Shown here piece by piece: positions 50,831-61,318 of a DNA stretch of 64,000 bases. A program made the position numbers and the translations under genes. Source of the stretch: Candidula unifasciata (Eukaryota; Mollusca; Gastropoda; Stylommatophora; Geomitridae). The stretch lies in NCBI GenBank assembly GCA_905116865.2, contig CAJHNH020006068.1:437294-501293 (forward strand), read 5' to 3'. The notes under the pieces were generated by a model. That model searched no databases. It worked only from the letters and a program-made list of their open reading frames with translations, and had not been told where the DNA came from. The stretch's first letter is position 1. The number at the start of each line of letters is the position of its first letter.

Positions 50831-51010
50831 AGTAAAGGTTCAATAGTAAATATCGCACATTAAGCGCATCGAGCGTAAGGGAAGAGGGTCCATATTTTTA
50901 CAGACCAATCGGCACTAGCTGAGTAATGGGGTCAACATTACGCCGGCCGTCTTTACTTCCACAGGACATCCCTCCGATACCCATTTTAGGCTGGATCGAC
51001 CTGCGACGCG
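50831..51010 (-). repeat. SINE family B, copy 8 (5'-truncated)
   Basis: Minus-strand 3' part only: complement of CCATATTTTTACAGACCAAT, GCCGGCCGTCTTTACTTCCA and GGCTGGATCGACCTGCGACG. It closely follows copy 7 in the same orientation. A C residue pattern GCGACGC is shared with copies 3 and 9, so these form a subfamily. Confidence 0.83.
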
Positions 51011-51510
51011 TTACAAACCTACCTTACTCTGAAGAACTGCAGGTAACACCTGGCTTATGTAGCCTTCAGGGTTCCTAATATATATCTTTTATGTGGGTTT
51101 AAGGGGGTATCTGGGATATGCATTGTTAGCCTGACGTCCAGTTTCAGATTTTTAAAAAAATTATCAATCTTAAGGTGTATAGTAAACCTTTAGGTAGCCG
51201 CCCGGAGCAGACACAGCGATCAGTCGATCAATTAATCGATCGATCTGTCAGTAAATTTCAATAGCTTATATATCACGTTTCATGTATACTACCGCATGAA
51301 TTACGCAAACTGTTCACAAACCGTACATCTTGCAATAAATATTTACCGTACGTATGGCAATAAATGTTTGCTAGCATATGTCCGACAATACATGTTTGCC
51401 GCCGAATTCCTCACAACAGACGCTCCCAGCAAATACCAGACAGTATTTATCCGTCGGCTTTTCGCTTGTCTCATCTAAAATTAAGAGCTTGCGCCTTCTA
51501 AAATATGCAA
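51011..51510. other. No gene seen
   Basis: AT-rich sequence with GATCGAT words near 51230. No coding signal supported. Confidence 0.4.
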
Positions 51511-51585
51511 GCTGGCGCGTGGGGGTGCGTGTCTATGGGAGGAGCTGGCGCGTGGGGGTGCGTGTCTATGAGAGGAGCTGGCGGG
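51511..51585. repeat. 33-bp minisatellite, two and a fraction copies
   Basis: GCTGGCGCGTGGGGGTGCGT starts at 51511 and again at 51544, and GCTGGCGG starts a third, partial unit at 51577. Confidence 0.9.
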
Positions 51586-51654
51586 AGAAAATATGATGCT
51601 GAATGGAGAGAGGACTGTGAAATGGCCATCAAAAATTTGCTAGGAAGCATTCAA

Positions 51655-51820
51655 CTCTTTCTCTTTGTCTCTCTCTCTTACTCACTCTCTCTCTCTCTTA
51701 CTCACTCTCTCTCTTTCTCTGTCTCTCTCTATCTCTATCTCTCTCTTACTTCCTGTCTCTCTCTTTTACTGCCTATCTCTCTCACGCCCCCCCCCTTCTC
51801 TTTTTCTTACTCCCCCTTCA
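51655..51820. repeat. Pyrimidine-rich (CT)n tract
   Basis: Degenerate CT/CTT repeats with a poly-C run near 51787. Confidence 0.9.
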
Positions 51821-51860
51821 TAATAAGCATGTCGTAAAAGGCGTCTCACTCAATATTTCT

Positions 51861-52040
51861 GGATCGTTTGTGGAGTTCCTGGAAATCAAAGAGCTGATAA
51901 ACTAACTTCGGAAGGCGCAAATGAAGAACAACCTGACGTACCGGTCTCTCATAAACAAAAGAAGAGAATTATCAAATCAATCAGTACGCCACCAAAACCA
52001 GCACAAGACAATTGCCACATTATGGACACACCAGAGAGCA
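51861..52040 (+). pseudogene. LINE RNase H C-terminal fragment
   Basis: Plus-strand residues GVPGNQRADKLTSEGANEEQ correspond to the RNase H end motif (GHxGxxGNExADxLAxxGA) and continue VPVSHKQKKRIIKSISTPPK. It is a short relic that abuts a minus-strand LINE. Confidence 0.7.
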
Positions 52041-52050
52041 AGTTATGATT

Positions 52051-53385
52051 CTACGCCTTAGAATGTTTTTTTTTTTTTTGCCTTCCTTTATTTCTATGCC
52101 CCTGTGGGTTCCAATGCAAAGACATTCTAGTTAAGCTGTTCTCCTGTTTTCTTAGTGTGTGTCCTATCCAACGCCAGCGTCTTTTCCTCACCTCTTGGTC
52201 CACTGGAGCCTGTTTGGTTCTCTCCCAAAGCTCTACATTAGTTATTCTATCACACCATTTAATTCCCTCTATTTTGCGCAGACACCATTTAATGAATGTC
52301 TGTAATTTATTAGTAATTGCCTTAGTTGTTCTCCATGTTTCCGCCCCATTCAAAAGTACTGATTTGACATCAGAATTAAAAGTTTTTAGTATAGTATTTC
52401 TTTTAATTTCTTTTGACCTGAATAAATTCCCTGGTGCTATGAAAGCTCATCTTGCCTTTTGTATTCTTATTTTAATATCTCTATCAGTTCCTCCATCTTT
52501 ATCTAAATTACTGCCCAAATAGGTGTACGACTCTACGTCTTGGAGTGGGGTGCCCTTAAGGGAAACTACATTATTATTTGCCTGATTTATTCTCATTATC
52601 TTTGTCTTTCCTTTATGGATTTTCAGATCAAGCTGCTTTTATCTCGACATCTAGTAATTTAATTTAACTTCCATCTGATTCCGTGAATGGGACAGAAGAG
52701 CAATATCATCATCGAAGTCCAAATCATCAAGCTGTTTTGTAGTGGTCCACTGAATTCCATTCTTGGTGTTAGCAGTTACTGTTTTCATTATCCAGTCTAT
52801 AGCCAGTAAAAATAAGAGAGGCGACACAAGACATCCCTGTCGCACACCTGTTTTTACTTCAAATGTATCTGTTAGCTTTCCCTCATGAATAACTCGACAT
52901 TTCATGTCTTTATATGTTACTTATTTAATAATTTTCTGTGGGATTCTGTAGTTCCCCAACAATTTCCAGAGAAATTCCATATCAATGCTGTCAAATGCTT
53001 TTTCATAGTCTATAAATCCAATGTAAAGTGGTGAGTTTAGTTCAATGCTTTGCTTTATTATAATACGTAATGTTGCTATCTGGTCAGTACACGATCTGTT
53101 TGACCGAAACCCTACTTGTTCATCTCTTAGCTTTTTATCAATAGCATCTTTTAATCTTTACAAAATAATTCTACTTAATATTTTTCCAGGAACTGACAGC
53201 AACATAATTCCTCTATAGTTTTCACACTCCTGTAGATCACCTTTTCTGGGCAGTTTCACAAGATATCCTTCTCTCCAGTCTGTAATTCTTTCCTGTAGTT
53301 CTCTAAAATTACCCACTCCTAGCACATTTCCAATTGCCATATGCTTATTGCAGTTGATCATTTATTCATTAAGGGTTGTCTGTTA
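52051..53385 (-). pseudogene. RTE-like LINE reverse transcriptase, fairly well preserved
   Basis: Minus strand, 5' to 3'. LPRKGDLQECENYRGIMLLS and PGKILSRIIL come first, at about 53280-53160. Then come KKLRDEQVGFRSNRSCTDQI and YIGFIDYEKAFDSID (about 53040-52990). After an in-frame stop near 52920, GVRQGCLVSPLLFLLAIDWI (about 52845) and LDFDDDIALLSHSRNQM (about 52690) follow. The catalytic box reads FDDD where FADD is usual. A linker with YTYLGSNLDKDGGTDRD (about 52520) and the C-terminal VLLNGAETWRTTKAITNKLQ and RWRWIGHTLRKQENSLTR finish it. The 3' end stops in an A-rich stretch near 52065. The order and motifs are RTE-clade. At least two stops make it a pseudogene. Confidence 0.85.
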
Positions 53386-53454
53386 GGAGTTCTTATTCCT
53401 TGCAGTAGAGTAAATGATGTGTATTATCATTATGTACCTTCCCCGTGTGTTTTC

Positions 53455-53720
53455 AGGGCCCTGTTTGAGGGAAAACAAGAACAGACCCACTGCCTATCCA
53501 AAAGCATGTCGTAAGAGTCGACTATTTGGGAGTTTTCTTTACAGTCGGAGTGCGTCTGCCTGAGAGACAAGAAACCAACAGTCGGCACGCAAATGAGTCA
53601 GATCTGTCAAACGTATGCACACGCAACACTCAGGTTCTGAAACAGAACTGAAGTCCAAAAGTAGACGAACAACCAGAACTTTCCCCTGGAGTTTACAGCC
53701 GGTCAAAGTGAAAAAGATTA
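53455..53720 (-). repeat. Dispersed repeat, family F, copy 4 (near complete)
   Basis: Minus-strand CTTTTTCACTTTGACCGGCT and GTAAACTCCAGGGGAAAGTT begin it. CAGATCTGACTCATTTGCG and GTCGACTCTTACGACATGCT follow, with AGGCAGTGGGTCTGTT near the end. This copy shows the family's probable 5' start. Confidence 0.78.
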
Positions 53721-54076
53721 TGTACCTGACATACAGAACAGGTATTGTCTGCTATAGTGAAGCTACCCACTCCAAGTTTCAGTAATTTCTTATTAAGTAC
53801 CTTAAGTTCACTTGTTATTTGACATTTTCTAGTTGCAGCCTTAAACAATCTGTAGGCATGCCGTCCCTCTGAGCTCCTATTCGACATCCCTGTTTGTTCT
53901 TCTGATATTCTTTTTTCGACTTTCTAATTAAAGATCATTATAACTCATGGATACATGTATTTTATTACTATATACTCTGCCATTTTTATTTTATTTTCTA
54001 TCTGTCTATTTACTGCCATCAATCCCTGCCTGCGCTGGTACCCACATAATTTGTACTAAGCATCCTATTGTCTTTA
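53721..54076. other. No gene confirmed; open frame on minus at 53720-53887
   Basis: A minus-strand frame with MSNRSSEGRHAYRLFKAATR ends at a CAG|GTACAT donor-like site where repeat F begins. The upstream acceptor is poor (a poly-A stretch), so I do not call it an exon. Confidence 0.3.
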
Positions 54077-54110
54077 GGGGGGGGGGGGGGTGGGGGGGGG
54101 GGGGGGGGGG
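54077..54110. repeat. Poly-G tract interrupted by one T
   Basis: Fourteen G, one T, then nineteen G, directly before SINE D copy 2. Confidence 0.95.
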
Positions 54111-54463
54111 TTCGTGGTCCAGAGGCATGGTGTCCGCCTCGAGTGCTAGAGGTTCTGGGTTCGAACGCCGGTAAGGGCTGGAATTGTTTCACGTGGACTT
54201 CAACTTTTAGTAATCCCCCCTGGTCTATGGGAAATGAGATTAGATGCCCGTGTGCATTGCTGCACAGGTTTAAAAAAAAATCCCTTGGCAGCTTGAAATC
54301 GAAAAGAGTAGCCTAACGGCACTGCCCGGAGCAAAAATGTGGAGTTTGAAATCTACCAAAAGTATTTCAGTATCCCCGTCGGTGCTACAGAGTCTGTGCA
54401 CTGTGCTGAGCTTCTTCGGACTCAGACTTGAGTTAGAAGAAGAACGGAGCACTTATGGGTTAC
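54111..54463 (+). repeat. tRNA-derived SINE, family D, copy 2 (full length)
   Basis: Head GTGGTCCAGAGGCATGGTGT with B box GGGTTCGAACGCC, then TTTCACGTGGACTTCAAC, TGCCCGTGTGCATTGC, TGTGCACTGTGCTGAGC and CTTCTTCGGACTCAGAC, ending GGAGCACTTATGGGTTAC. It matches the inverted copy at 36003-36236. Confidence 0.85.
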
Positions 54464-54517
54464 TACCCGCGTGCTATAACGTTGATCTGTTGCTTAAACC
54501 TCCAACCTTGTTTTCAG

Positions 54518-54689
54518 ATAAGATGTGCCCAAGAAAACTTTATATGTGATGTCATTTTCACTACATATCATGGTACTTTTTACCAGCCATTACTGCAAAC
54601 AGGGAAACCGTTAAAACAGTCAATCTTTGTGGGCGATGTCTTACACCATTACCATTTCGAGTGCCTTCAGAACAGCTACCATTACTGCG
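54518..54689 (+). CDS. Candidate coding exon, unknown gene
   Basis: A pyrimidine-rich CCTTGTTTTCAG acceptor ends at 54517 and a GTAAAT donor begins at 54690. The 172 bases hold 57 codons plus one base with no stop. The frame starts IRCAQENFICDVIFTTYHGT, includes LLQTGKPLKQSIFVGDVLHH and ends ECLQNSYHYC. It has four Cys and a mixed, protein-like composition, which suggests an extracellular or metal-binding fold. I recognise no family and see no neighbouring exon. It could also be a retroelement fragment. Confidence 0.42.
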
Positions 54690-55059
54690 GTAAATATTCA
54701 GAGGTCACTGGTCAGGCTGAAATTCTTCTTTATTTTCTATTTTTCGATGTAGATTCCTATTCCTAACTTATCATCTTCCCCTTCAGAACCATCCCTTTAA
54801 ATAGTCGGACCAGACTGCCTTTGCATCTGTATTGTATTTGGCTAATGGCTTCTTCTTTTAAATGGTTCAGGTACTGCCTTATTTTGAGTAACTGTTAGTT
54901 TGTTAGTCATTTAGCTGTTAATTAGTTAAGTTATTTAGCCAGTAATTTGGATAGTTGCAGATTCAACTTTTTGGATCGTCCCTCTCTTATGTCAGCAAAA
55001 CTACACAGAATGCTTAAAGCTGTCACTTAGAAACATTGAAACAAACCAGTTTCAGCGAA
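54690..55059. other. No gene seen
   Basis: AT-rich sequence with TTAGTTTGTTAGTCATTTAG-like words near 54895-54950. No repeat family assigned. Confidence 0.4.
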
Positions 55060-55071
55060 GCCACCATCATA

Positions 55072-55347
55072 AGTAAAGATCCATTGTCACGCTTTTAGGC
55101 GCACGGGCATACTGGAAACGCTCCCATATTTTTACAGACCAATCGGCACTAGCTGGGTAATGTGGTCAACATTACGCCGGTCGTCTTTACTTCCCTAGGA
55201 CACAAATCCTGGTACCCATTTTAGACTGGGTCGACCTACGACGCCCCATACTAGGATTTTAAAAAATCTACTCAGCCAGCATGGGTTTCGATCACAGTAC
55301 GTTGGAATTACGAGTCGGACTCGCAACGCATAAGCCACGGACGCCGC
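55072..55347 (-). repeat. SINE family B, copy 9 (full length, 12-base target duplication)
   Basis: The minus-strand head GTGGCTTATGCGTTGCGAGT, a degraded B box and GGTCGACCCAGTC core are followed by a tail complementary to CCATATTTTTACAGACCAAT. It is flanked by the perfect duplication GCCACCATCATA (55060-55071 and 55348-55359). Confidence 0.92.
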
Positions 55348-55556
55348 GCCACCATCATACACAAGTAATACACAAATAAGTCGTCTGAAATGACAAAAAC
55401 GCACCTTCTGAAACTAAAACTGCAGTTCATCCTCAACGGAAGCAGTCGTACCGACAAATCGTCACTTGCAAACGCAGTATTGCGCAAGGCACTGTAAGTC
55501 TGATATTAACTGGCAACTCACCTTTTTCTGAATCAGTAAATTCAAAATAAAAAATA

Positions 55557-55561
<5 letters not shown>

Positions 55562-55645
<84 letters not shown>
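55562..55645. repeat. (TA)n microsatellite
   Basis: A pure TA run of about 84 bases. Confidence 0.97.
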
Positions 55646-55648
<3 letters not shown>

Positions 55649-56530
55649 AACAATTATTCGACGCTGATATACTCCCGCACGTACAAGTAGATGTGTGTCA
55701 AAGCATTGAGTAATCTTTTAGAAGCAACCAAAATAACTTATTTCAAACATCAACTGTCCTAATTTGACTTTCCTGCCGACACTTCTACAAGAGGTCGCCA
55801 CAGCTCTAAAGCAACCAGACGCGCAATGCTAATCGAACGATTTTAGTGATCTATGCCAAATCCCCAGTCGGCGATCTGCGTTAAGATTGGTGTCGCTACT
55901 CGACAAGTCTCGTGCTCAACCCAACAGATTCTATGTCAGGTCGGAAAACATTTCAGATGCATTCATTACTCGGAGTTCTCGTTACTTTATGGTCCCTGGA
56001 GATGCAGCGCGGACAATCACTCAATCAAAATAACACGCAGCAATTCTCAGCGTATGTTAATGACACGTCAGAAGGGCGGAAGGAAGAAGCAATTTTCAGT
56101 CGGTGTTCATAATACAAAGAAAGGAAACTGCAATACTGCAAGTGATAATACATGACTCAGTCATAAATCGCAAAGGATTGCAGGTTACACAGGCCTAGTG
56201 TCACCGTCTCAGGTCTTCTGCTTCTTCTCTTTTGTCTTCTATCCCCCAATGAAGCATAGGCTCTCAACCAACTCACGCCAAGTCGTTCTGTCCGTAGCTC
56301 TTGCGTGTAGCTCACCATATATCACCCCCGTCTTTTTAAAATATACTCCCTAGCTCTCTTCTCCTTGCGTGTGTTTGTGTGGTTTTTTATTTTGGGGGAG
56401 GGGGAAAAAAGGGGGGGGGGGGTGAATGTCCCCGTTTATTCCGATGATCTAGCGCTATTAATGCCTTCCCTAGCAGCAATCCACATCACGGTTGTCCCTT
56501 TTAAAGGAAGAACGCAGCAGAAGATTAAGC
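55646..56530. other. No gene seen
   Basis: Mixed-composition sequence with poly-G near 56411. The plus-strand frame at 55853-56155 shows no motif. Confidence 0.4.
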
Positions 56531-56755
56531 ATTAATTAATTTATTGTTTATTTATTGAATATTTATTTATTTGTTGTGTGTTTACTTATTTGTTGTCTGT
56601 TAATTTTTTTCTTATTTGTGTATTTATTCATTGTTTATTTATTGTTTACGTATTTATTGTTTATGTATTTATTTATGTAATATTTATTTCTTGATTAATA
56701 ACTAATTGTTTATTTACTTATTGTTTATTTATTCATTTACTGTTTATTAACAATC
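56531..56755. repeat. TTTA/TTTATTG-rich degenerate array
   Basis: Repeated TTTATTTATTG and TTGTTTATTTA words over about 225 bases. Confidence 0.85.
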
Positions 56756-56799
56756 TTGATCTAAGCGATATGTTTGACATGTAATATGTGAAAAATGTT

Positions 56800-59553
56800 G
56801 GAATTAAATCAGTCCCATTGGCTATCAAAACACTAAAAGAGATGATTGGACAGAAACTTGCTCCAACTTAGACCTTAGACAGAATGGAAATAAAGCATGA
56901 AGTAAAAATCCTCTCTGGAGAAAGTATAAGCGTGAACTCAAAACCAGTGACAATCACTGAAGACAAGAAGAAAGCAGAACATTTCAATCATTTTTTTTCC
57001 CTTGTTTAACAGAGCAGGTAAGCTGTCAGAACTCAATAAAACACGGCTCTCCCAGTTGAAGAAACAAGAGAGAGCTCCAACAGCCAGCGACTCTTTTTTT
57101 TTTTTTTGGAGATGAATTTAGCATGGATGAATTAGAACAAGCCCTGAAGAAATTAAAACCTAGAAAATCGTCAGGTCCAAAACAATGCTGCTACATCTTT
57201 CCCGGTCTGTGAGAGTACTAATTCTCAGGCTAATTAATGAGACATGGATAACAGGGAAAATTCTAAACGCATGGAGGAATGCATATATCGTTCCCATATT
57301 TAAAACTCAAAAGCCTCCAGACGACCCCAAAAGCTACAGCCCGATATCCAAAACATTATGCTTGTGCAAAGTTGCCGAAAGAATTATAAATAAACGCTTG
57401 TATTGCTTCCTAGAGAGTTCTGGTGTTCTATGCCATGAACAGGCAGGCTTCAGAACCAACAGCTGTACAGAAGACCAGCTGTTCAGACTGACACAAAGAA
57501 TACATGATGGCTTCCAGAATAAGAAACACACAGTGGCCGTCTTTGTCGACCTTCAGCAGGCCTATGACAGAGTATAGAGAAAAGGTCTCCTGATGAAGAT
57601 GATGAGTATAGGAAAATACGGCAGACTGTATAACTGGGTAATATACTTTCTGATGGATAGAACAATCCAGATAAGGATACACAACGCAATCTCATCCAAA
57701 GAAGTTTTGGAGGAGGGCTTGCCACAAGGCTCATCATTAATCTTCATCAATGATTTGCCAGAACAAATCGAGGCCGAAAAAGCCTTGTTCGCTGATGATC
57801 TAGCAATATGACATAGTCTTGAAAATATAGAAAGCGGAGCCCAAAGACCAAATGGCGACCCTAGAAAACTGCCTGAGTACTGTCAAAGATGGAAACTCAA
57901 GGTTAACTACACAAAAACAGTCAAGACAATCTTTACCAAAAGCCATCAAGTAGCAAGGAAGAATATTACCCTGAGTTAAGACAGACACCAAATGATGAAA
58001 GAAGAGCATCCTACATACATTGGAATTACATTTAACCGGCAGTTCAGCCTCAAGAACCACGCAGAAAACATTAGGAATAAGGCAATGAAGCGGTTGCAGA
58101 TAGTGAAGAGACTTGCAGGTACAGCATGGGGATAAGACAAGAAAACTCTAAGGAGTTTGCATCTTGGATATGTTCGCTCCGTGATAGGTTATGACAACTC
58201 AGTGCTTATAACCTGCTCTAAAACAAACCCAGAGACTCTTGACAGAGTACAAAATAATGCCCTCCGAATAATCATCGAAGCTATGCGGTCTATTCTAACT
58301 ATTGCATGTGAAATCCATACAAATGTAGAACCCCTCGGTTGAGGAGAGAAAAAGTCACTGGAGATTTATGAAAGATGCGTTAGAAAGAATCGTAACCATC
58401 CTAATAGACATCTTATAGAAAACTGGGAATACAAACAAAGAATAAAGCACAAATCGGTTTTACACTGTGTACATGGAATACAAGACAGATACCACCTCCC
58501 AGAAAGACGGCAAGGCATTCAGAATGTTGCAAGAAACCTACCCCGACATGCTCGCTTGAAAGCTCCAAAAGTCTAAATGAAATTGGTAGACTAAGAAACC
58601 AAAATGTCTGACCCAATCACCCTTATAAACACACAGCTAAAGACCACTGGTTCCTACCCACAAGAATGGATACATGTTTATATTGATGGATCTGCATTTA
58701 AAGTTGCCATTAAAGCAGGGTAAGGAATCTACATAGTTTATCCCGATGGGTCTGTTGAAGAGATTTTTGATGCATGCGGGGAATTCTGTACAAAGTATGA
58801 AGCTGAAATAATTGCACTAGAAACAGCAGTATACCACCTAAAGACTGTATGGATGTTTACCCTTCAAAGGTCCAAAATATTGTCATCTTCACAGATTCAA
58901 TGTCTGCTCTTCAAGCTTTGGAGTGCAGTGAACGCTGCAGAACTGATATAGCCAAGATAATTCTGGATGCTGATCAGCTCATTACTTCATACAACATTAG
59001 AATAGTGATGCAGTGGATTCCAGGTCACTCCGGCACACCAGATAATGACAGAGCTGACAGACTGGCAAAGAAAGAAGCAACACAAGAACAACCACCTACA
59101 GCGACAAACCTGCAGACAGCAAAAACGCTCATAAGAGCTACAAACAAAGAGACTTGACTGAACAGATAAGCTATGGGAGATACTGGAAGAGAGGTCTATA
59201 TATACATGGCTAGCCCTGATCCTAACAATATCATTAATATCTACCAAGAAGAGACCAGGCCACCATCTTCAGACTCAGAATACAACATACTCCAATCAGT
59301 GGACATCTAAACAGAATACAGTCACAACACTCCACGGAGTGCCAGCTATGTAACTACCCCTACGAAACTGTTGACCATCATCTCTTTAAGTGTTCAAAAC
59401 TCAGCGAGACTAGAAGAATGCTACTAGCTCCAAGACCAGACAAGTGGAACACCTGGTAAGGAGGGGAAAAAAAACAGACCGTGGAAACATGCAAATTCGA
59501 CTACACGGCAGTGGGTCAGAGGGAGGAAGCTCATGCGCCGCAGGGTCGATAAC
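56800..59553 (+). pseudogene. RNase H-bearing LINE, plus copy (5'-truncated)
   Basis: The linker before the RT (ITEDKKKAEHFNHFF, about 56960) comes first. RT motifs follow: LEQALKKLKPRKSSGPK (about 57133), EQAGFRTNSCTEDQL (about 57437), TVAVFVDLQQAYDRV (about 57530), EEGLPQGSS (about 57710) and FADDLAI (about 57788). RNase H comes next with IFTDSMSALQALE (about 58883) and WIPGHSGTPDNDRADRLAKK (about 59013). The zinc-knuckle-like end CQLCNYPYETVEH is decayed near 59340-59380. It ends GATAACAACAAACAACAACA. The endonuclease is absent. Multiple frameshifts and stops make it dead. The second copy at 61319-64000 is inverted. Confidence 0.87.
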
Positions 59554-59985
59554 AACAAACAACAACAGCACATACTAATTGTATGTTAACACGCAAAGCA
59601 AAGACTTTCAGCAAAGACGCCTTTAGGAAACAATCATGCACTTGGGAACGACAAAAGAGTTCGCTGCTGACTTTTTGACAGCTAACTCTATAAAATACCT
59701 CAAAACTCTACGACATGGCCATCGGCGGGTAAGAGGCGCCATAACCTTTACCCTCTGCTGCCTTGCAGGGTAAGTCTCTTTAGACAAAGACTATTGGAGT
59801 CAAACCACATACACACCGGCAGAAGGCAAGTGGAAACCACCGCTGTATTGTCCCTAGTCAATCATGCCTCAGAATATTAAGAATTCAGATGCTGCCTGAG
59901 TTCGTGGATCATAGAGAGGCATGATCGCCCACGCCAGTAAGCAAGGCACCTGATGATGATGATGATGATGTTGACTGTTAGGCAC
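59554..59985 (+). pseudogene. RTE-like LINE 3' end with RGMIAHASKQGT C-terminus
   Basis: From about 59915 the plus strand reads RGMIAHASKQGT and a stop formed by the (GAT)n tail at 59952-59970. The same C-terminus is at 34674-34710 on the minus strand. The 350 bases before it may be the body of this relic or unrelated, as no motif was seen there. Confidence 0.6.
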
Positions 59986-60329
59986 GATTCCTACTGTGTG
60001 ATAAGGAAGAGGATATTACCTGCGACGTACTTTGGTTATTTTTGTCACGACGTCTCTATCACCGTGGACTTGTCCATGGGGAGATTTTAGGAAACAGACA
60101 AATGAGAGTTAAAAAAATTAACATTATGATTGGAAATCAGGGGAGGGAATGGAACAGTGCAACTGAATACTTCGACAAAATTAATTAACAACGGATAACT
60201 AAATTTATCATTGAGTGTGGTTAGAAAACTCAAAGGAAAAATGCTTAAAAACATCAATGGTGAATAGCAAAACACAACTATGAAATAGTAGAAAACAAGG
60301 GCAGAAAAATTTACACTACGGAAAGAGAC

Positions 60330-60630
60330 AAAACAGAAAGCTATTGAAAACGGACATCTTGACAGATCTGAATATCAAGGAAGATTGGCTAATAAATAGC
60401 ACCCTATCTGAAATATGTTGGTCATATCAAGCGCCACGACGGATTGGAACACATTATAGTAGAAGGCAAGGTACCAGGAAGGAGGGGCAGGGGCCGACAA
60501 ACACGAAGATGGGCACAGGATATAAGTGACTCCTTGAGTGTGAAAGTGCATGAGGTGGGAGAGCTGGCGTGAGACCGAGTTTATTTCAGGCAGACCGTGA
60601 TGAGAGCGACGTTCTGCAAAAGAACTGCTA
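60330..60630 (+). pseudogene. RTE-like LINE 3' end, family R1, copy 3
   Basis: Reads NIKEDWLINSTLSE and then, after frameshifts, the nucleotides of the R1 C-terminus: GGTCATATCAAGCGCCACGA, CCAGGAAGGAGGGGCAGGGG, GAGTGTGAAAGTGCATGAGG and TTCTGCAAAAGA. It is close in nucleotide sequence to 6467-6766, so this family was active fairly recently. Confidence 0.82.
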
Positions 60631-60913
60631 CATGGTGATTGAAAACGGAGAGGTTGTGGACAGGAGGGAAATAAAAACAGCTTATTTATTTCATTCTATA
60701 ATTCAGAAGGTTATGTCAATATTGACTCTAATTACGTACCCAGATTTGATTTGCACAGTTGATTATTTATTTCTGAAGAAAAAAAAAACTATTTTGGTGG
60801 GTCTTGGAGAGTGGTAGGAGAACTACACCGTGGACAAGATTCAGACAAACAAATCGTTGTCGTAAACAGAGCAGTGGGCGCACCTGGCAACTGCAGTCGT
60901 TCTCCTTTGTGAG

Positions 60914-61034
60914 TTAAGGCACCCTTTTCGAGTCGTTAGCTACTTTTATACATCAATCAGCACTCGGTGGTCACCATCAAGCTGGCCGCTTTTATTTCTA
61001 GGACATTACCTCGTACCCACTTTAGACTAGGTCG
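60914..61034 (-). repeat. SINE family B, copy 10 (5'-truncated)
   Basis: The minus-strand 3' half only, complementary to CATCAATCAGCACTCGGTGG, TTTATTTCTAGGACATTACC and TACCCACTTTAGACTAGGTC. Confidence 0.68.
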
Positions 61035-61148
61035 TCGTGTCAATTATGAAAAATAAAAATCCGGTAACCCTAAACTTATCAGCCGGCAGGCGAGCATACT
61101 CTTTTATAGATACTGCAGCGCGCGTACACGTACACAGACATATGTGTT

Positions 61149-61156
<8 letters not shown>

Positions 61157-61190
<34 letters not shown>

Positions 61191-61214
61191 ATATATATAT
61201 ATGTATGTATATAT

Positions 61215-61284
<70 letters not shown>

Positions 61285-61300
61285 TACATATAAATATACA
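61157..61300. repeat. (TA)n / TATG microsatellite
   Basis: Long TA runs with GTATGTA interruptions. It lies directly against the (AAC)n tail of the minus-strand LINE. Confidence 0.96.
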
Positions 61301-61318
61301 CACATATTGTTGTTGTTG

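Noticed and set aside
53720..53887. Coding exon on the minus strand
   Set aside because: It has a fair donor but a poor acceptor (A-rich, no pyrimidine tract), and its donor edge coincides with the start of repeat F.
54111..54180. Functional tRNA gene on the plus strand
   Set aside because: The tRNA-like head cannot be folded into a full cloverleaf by eye and continues into the SINE D body.
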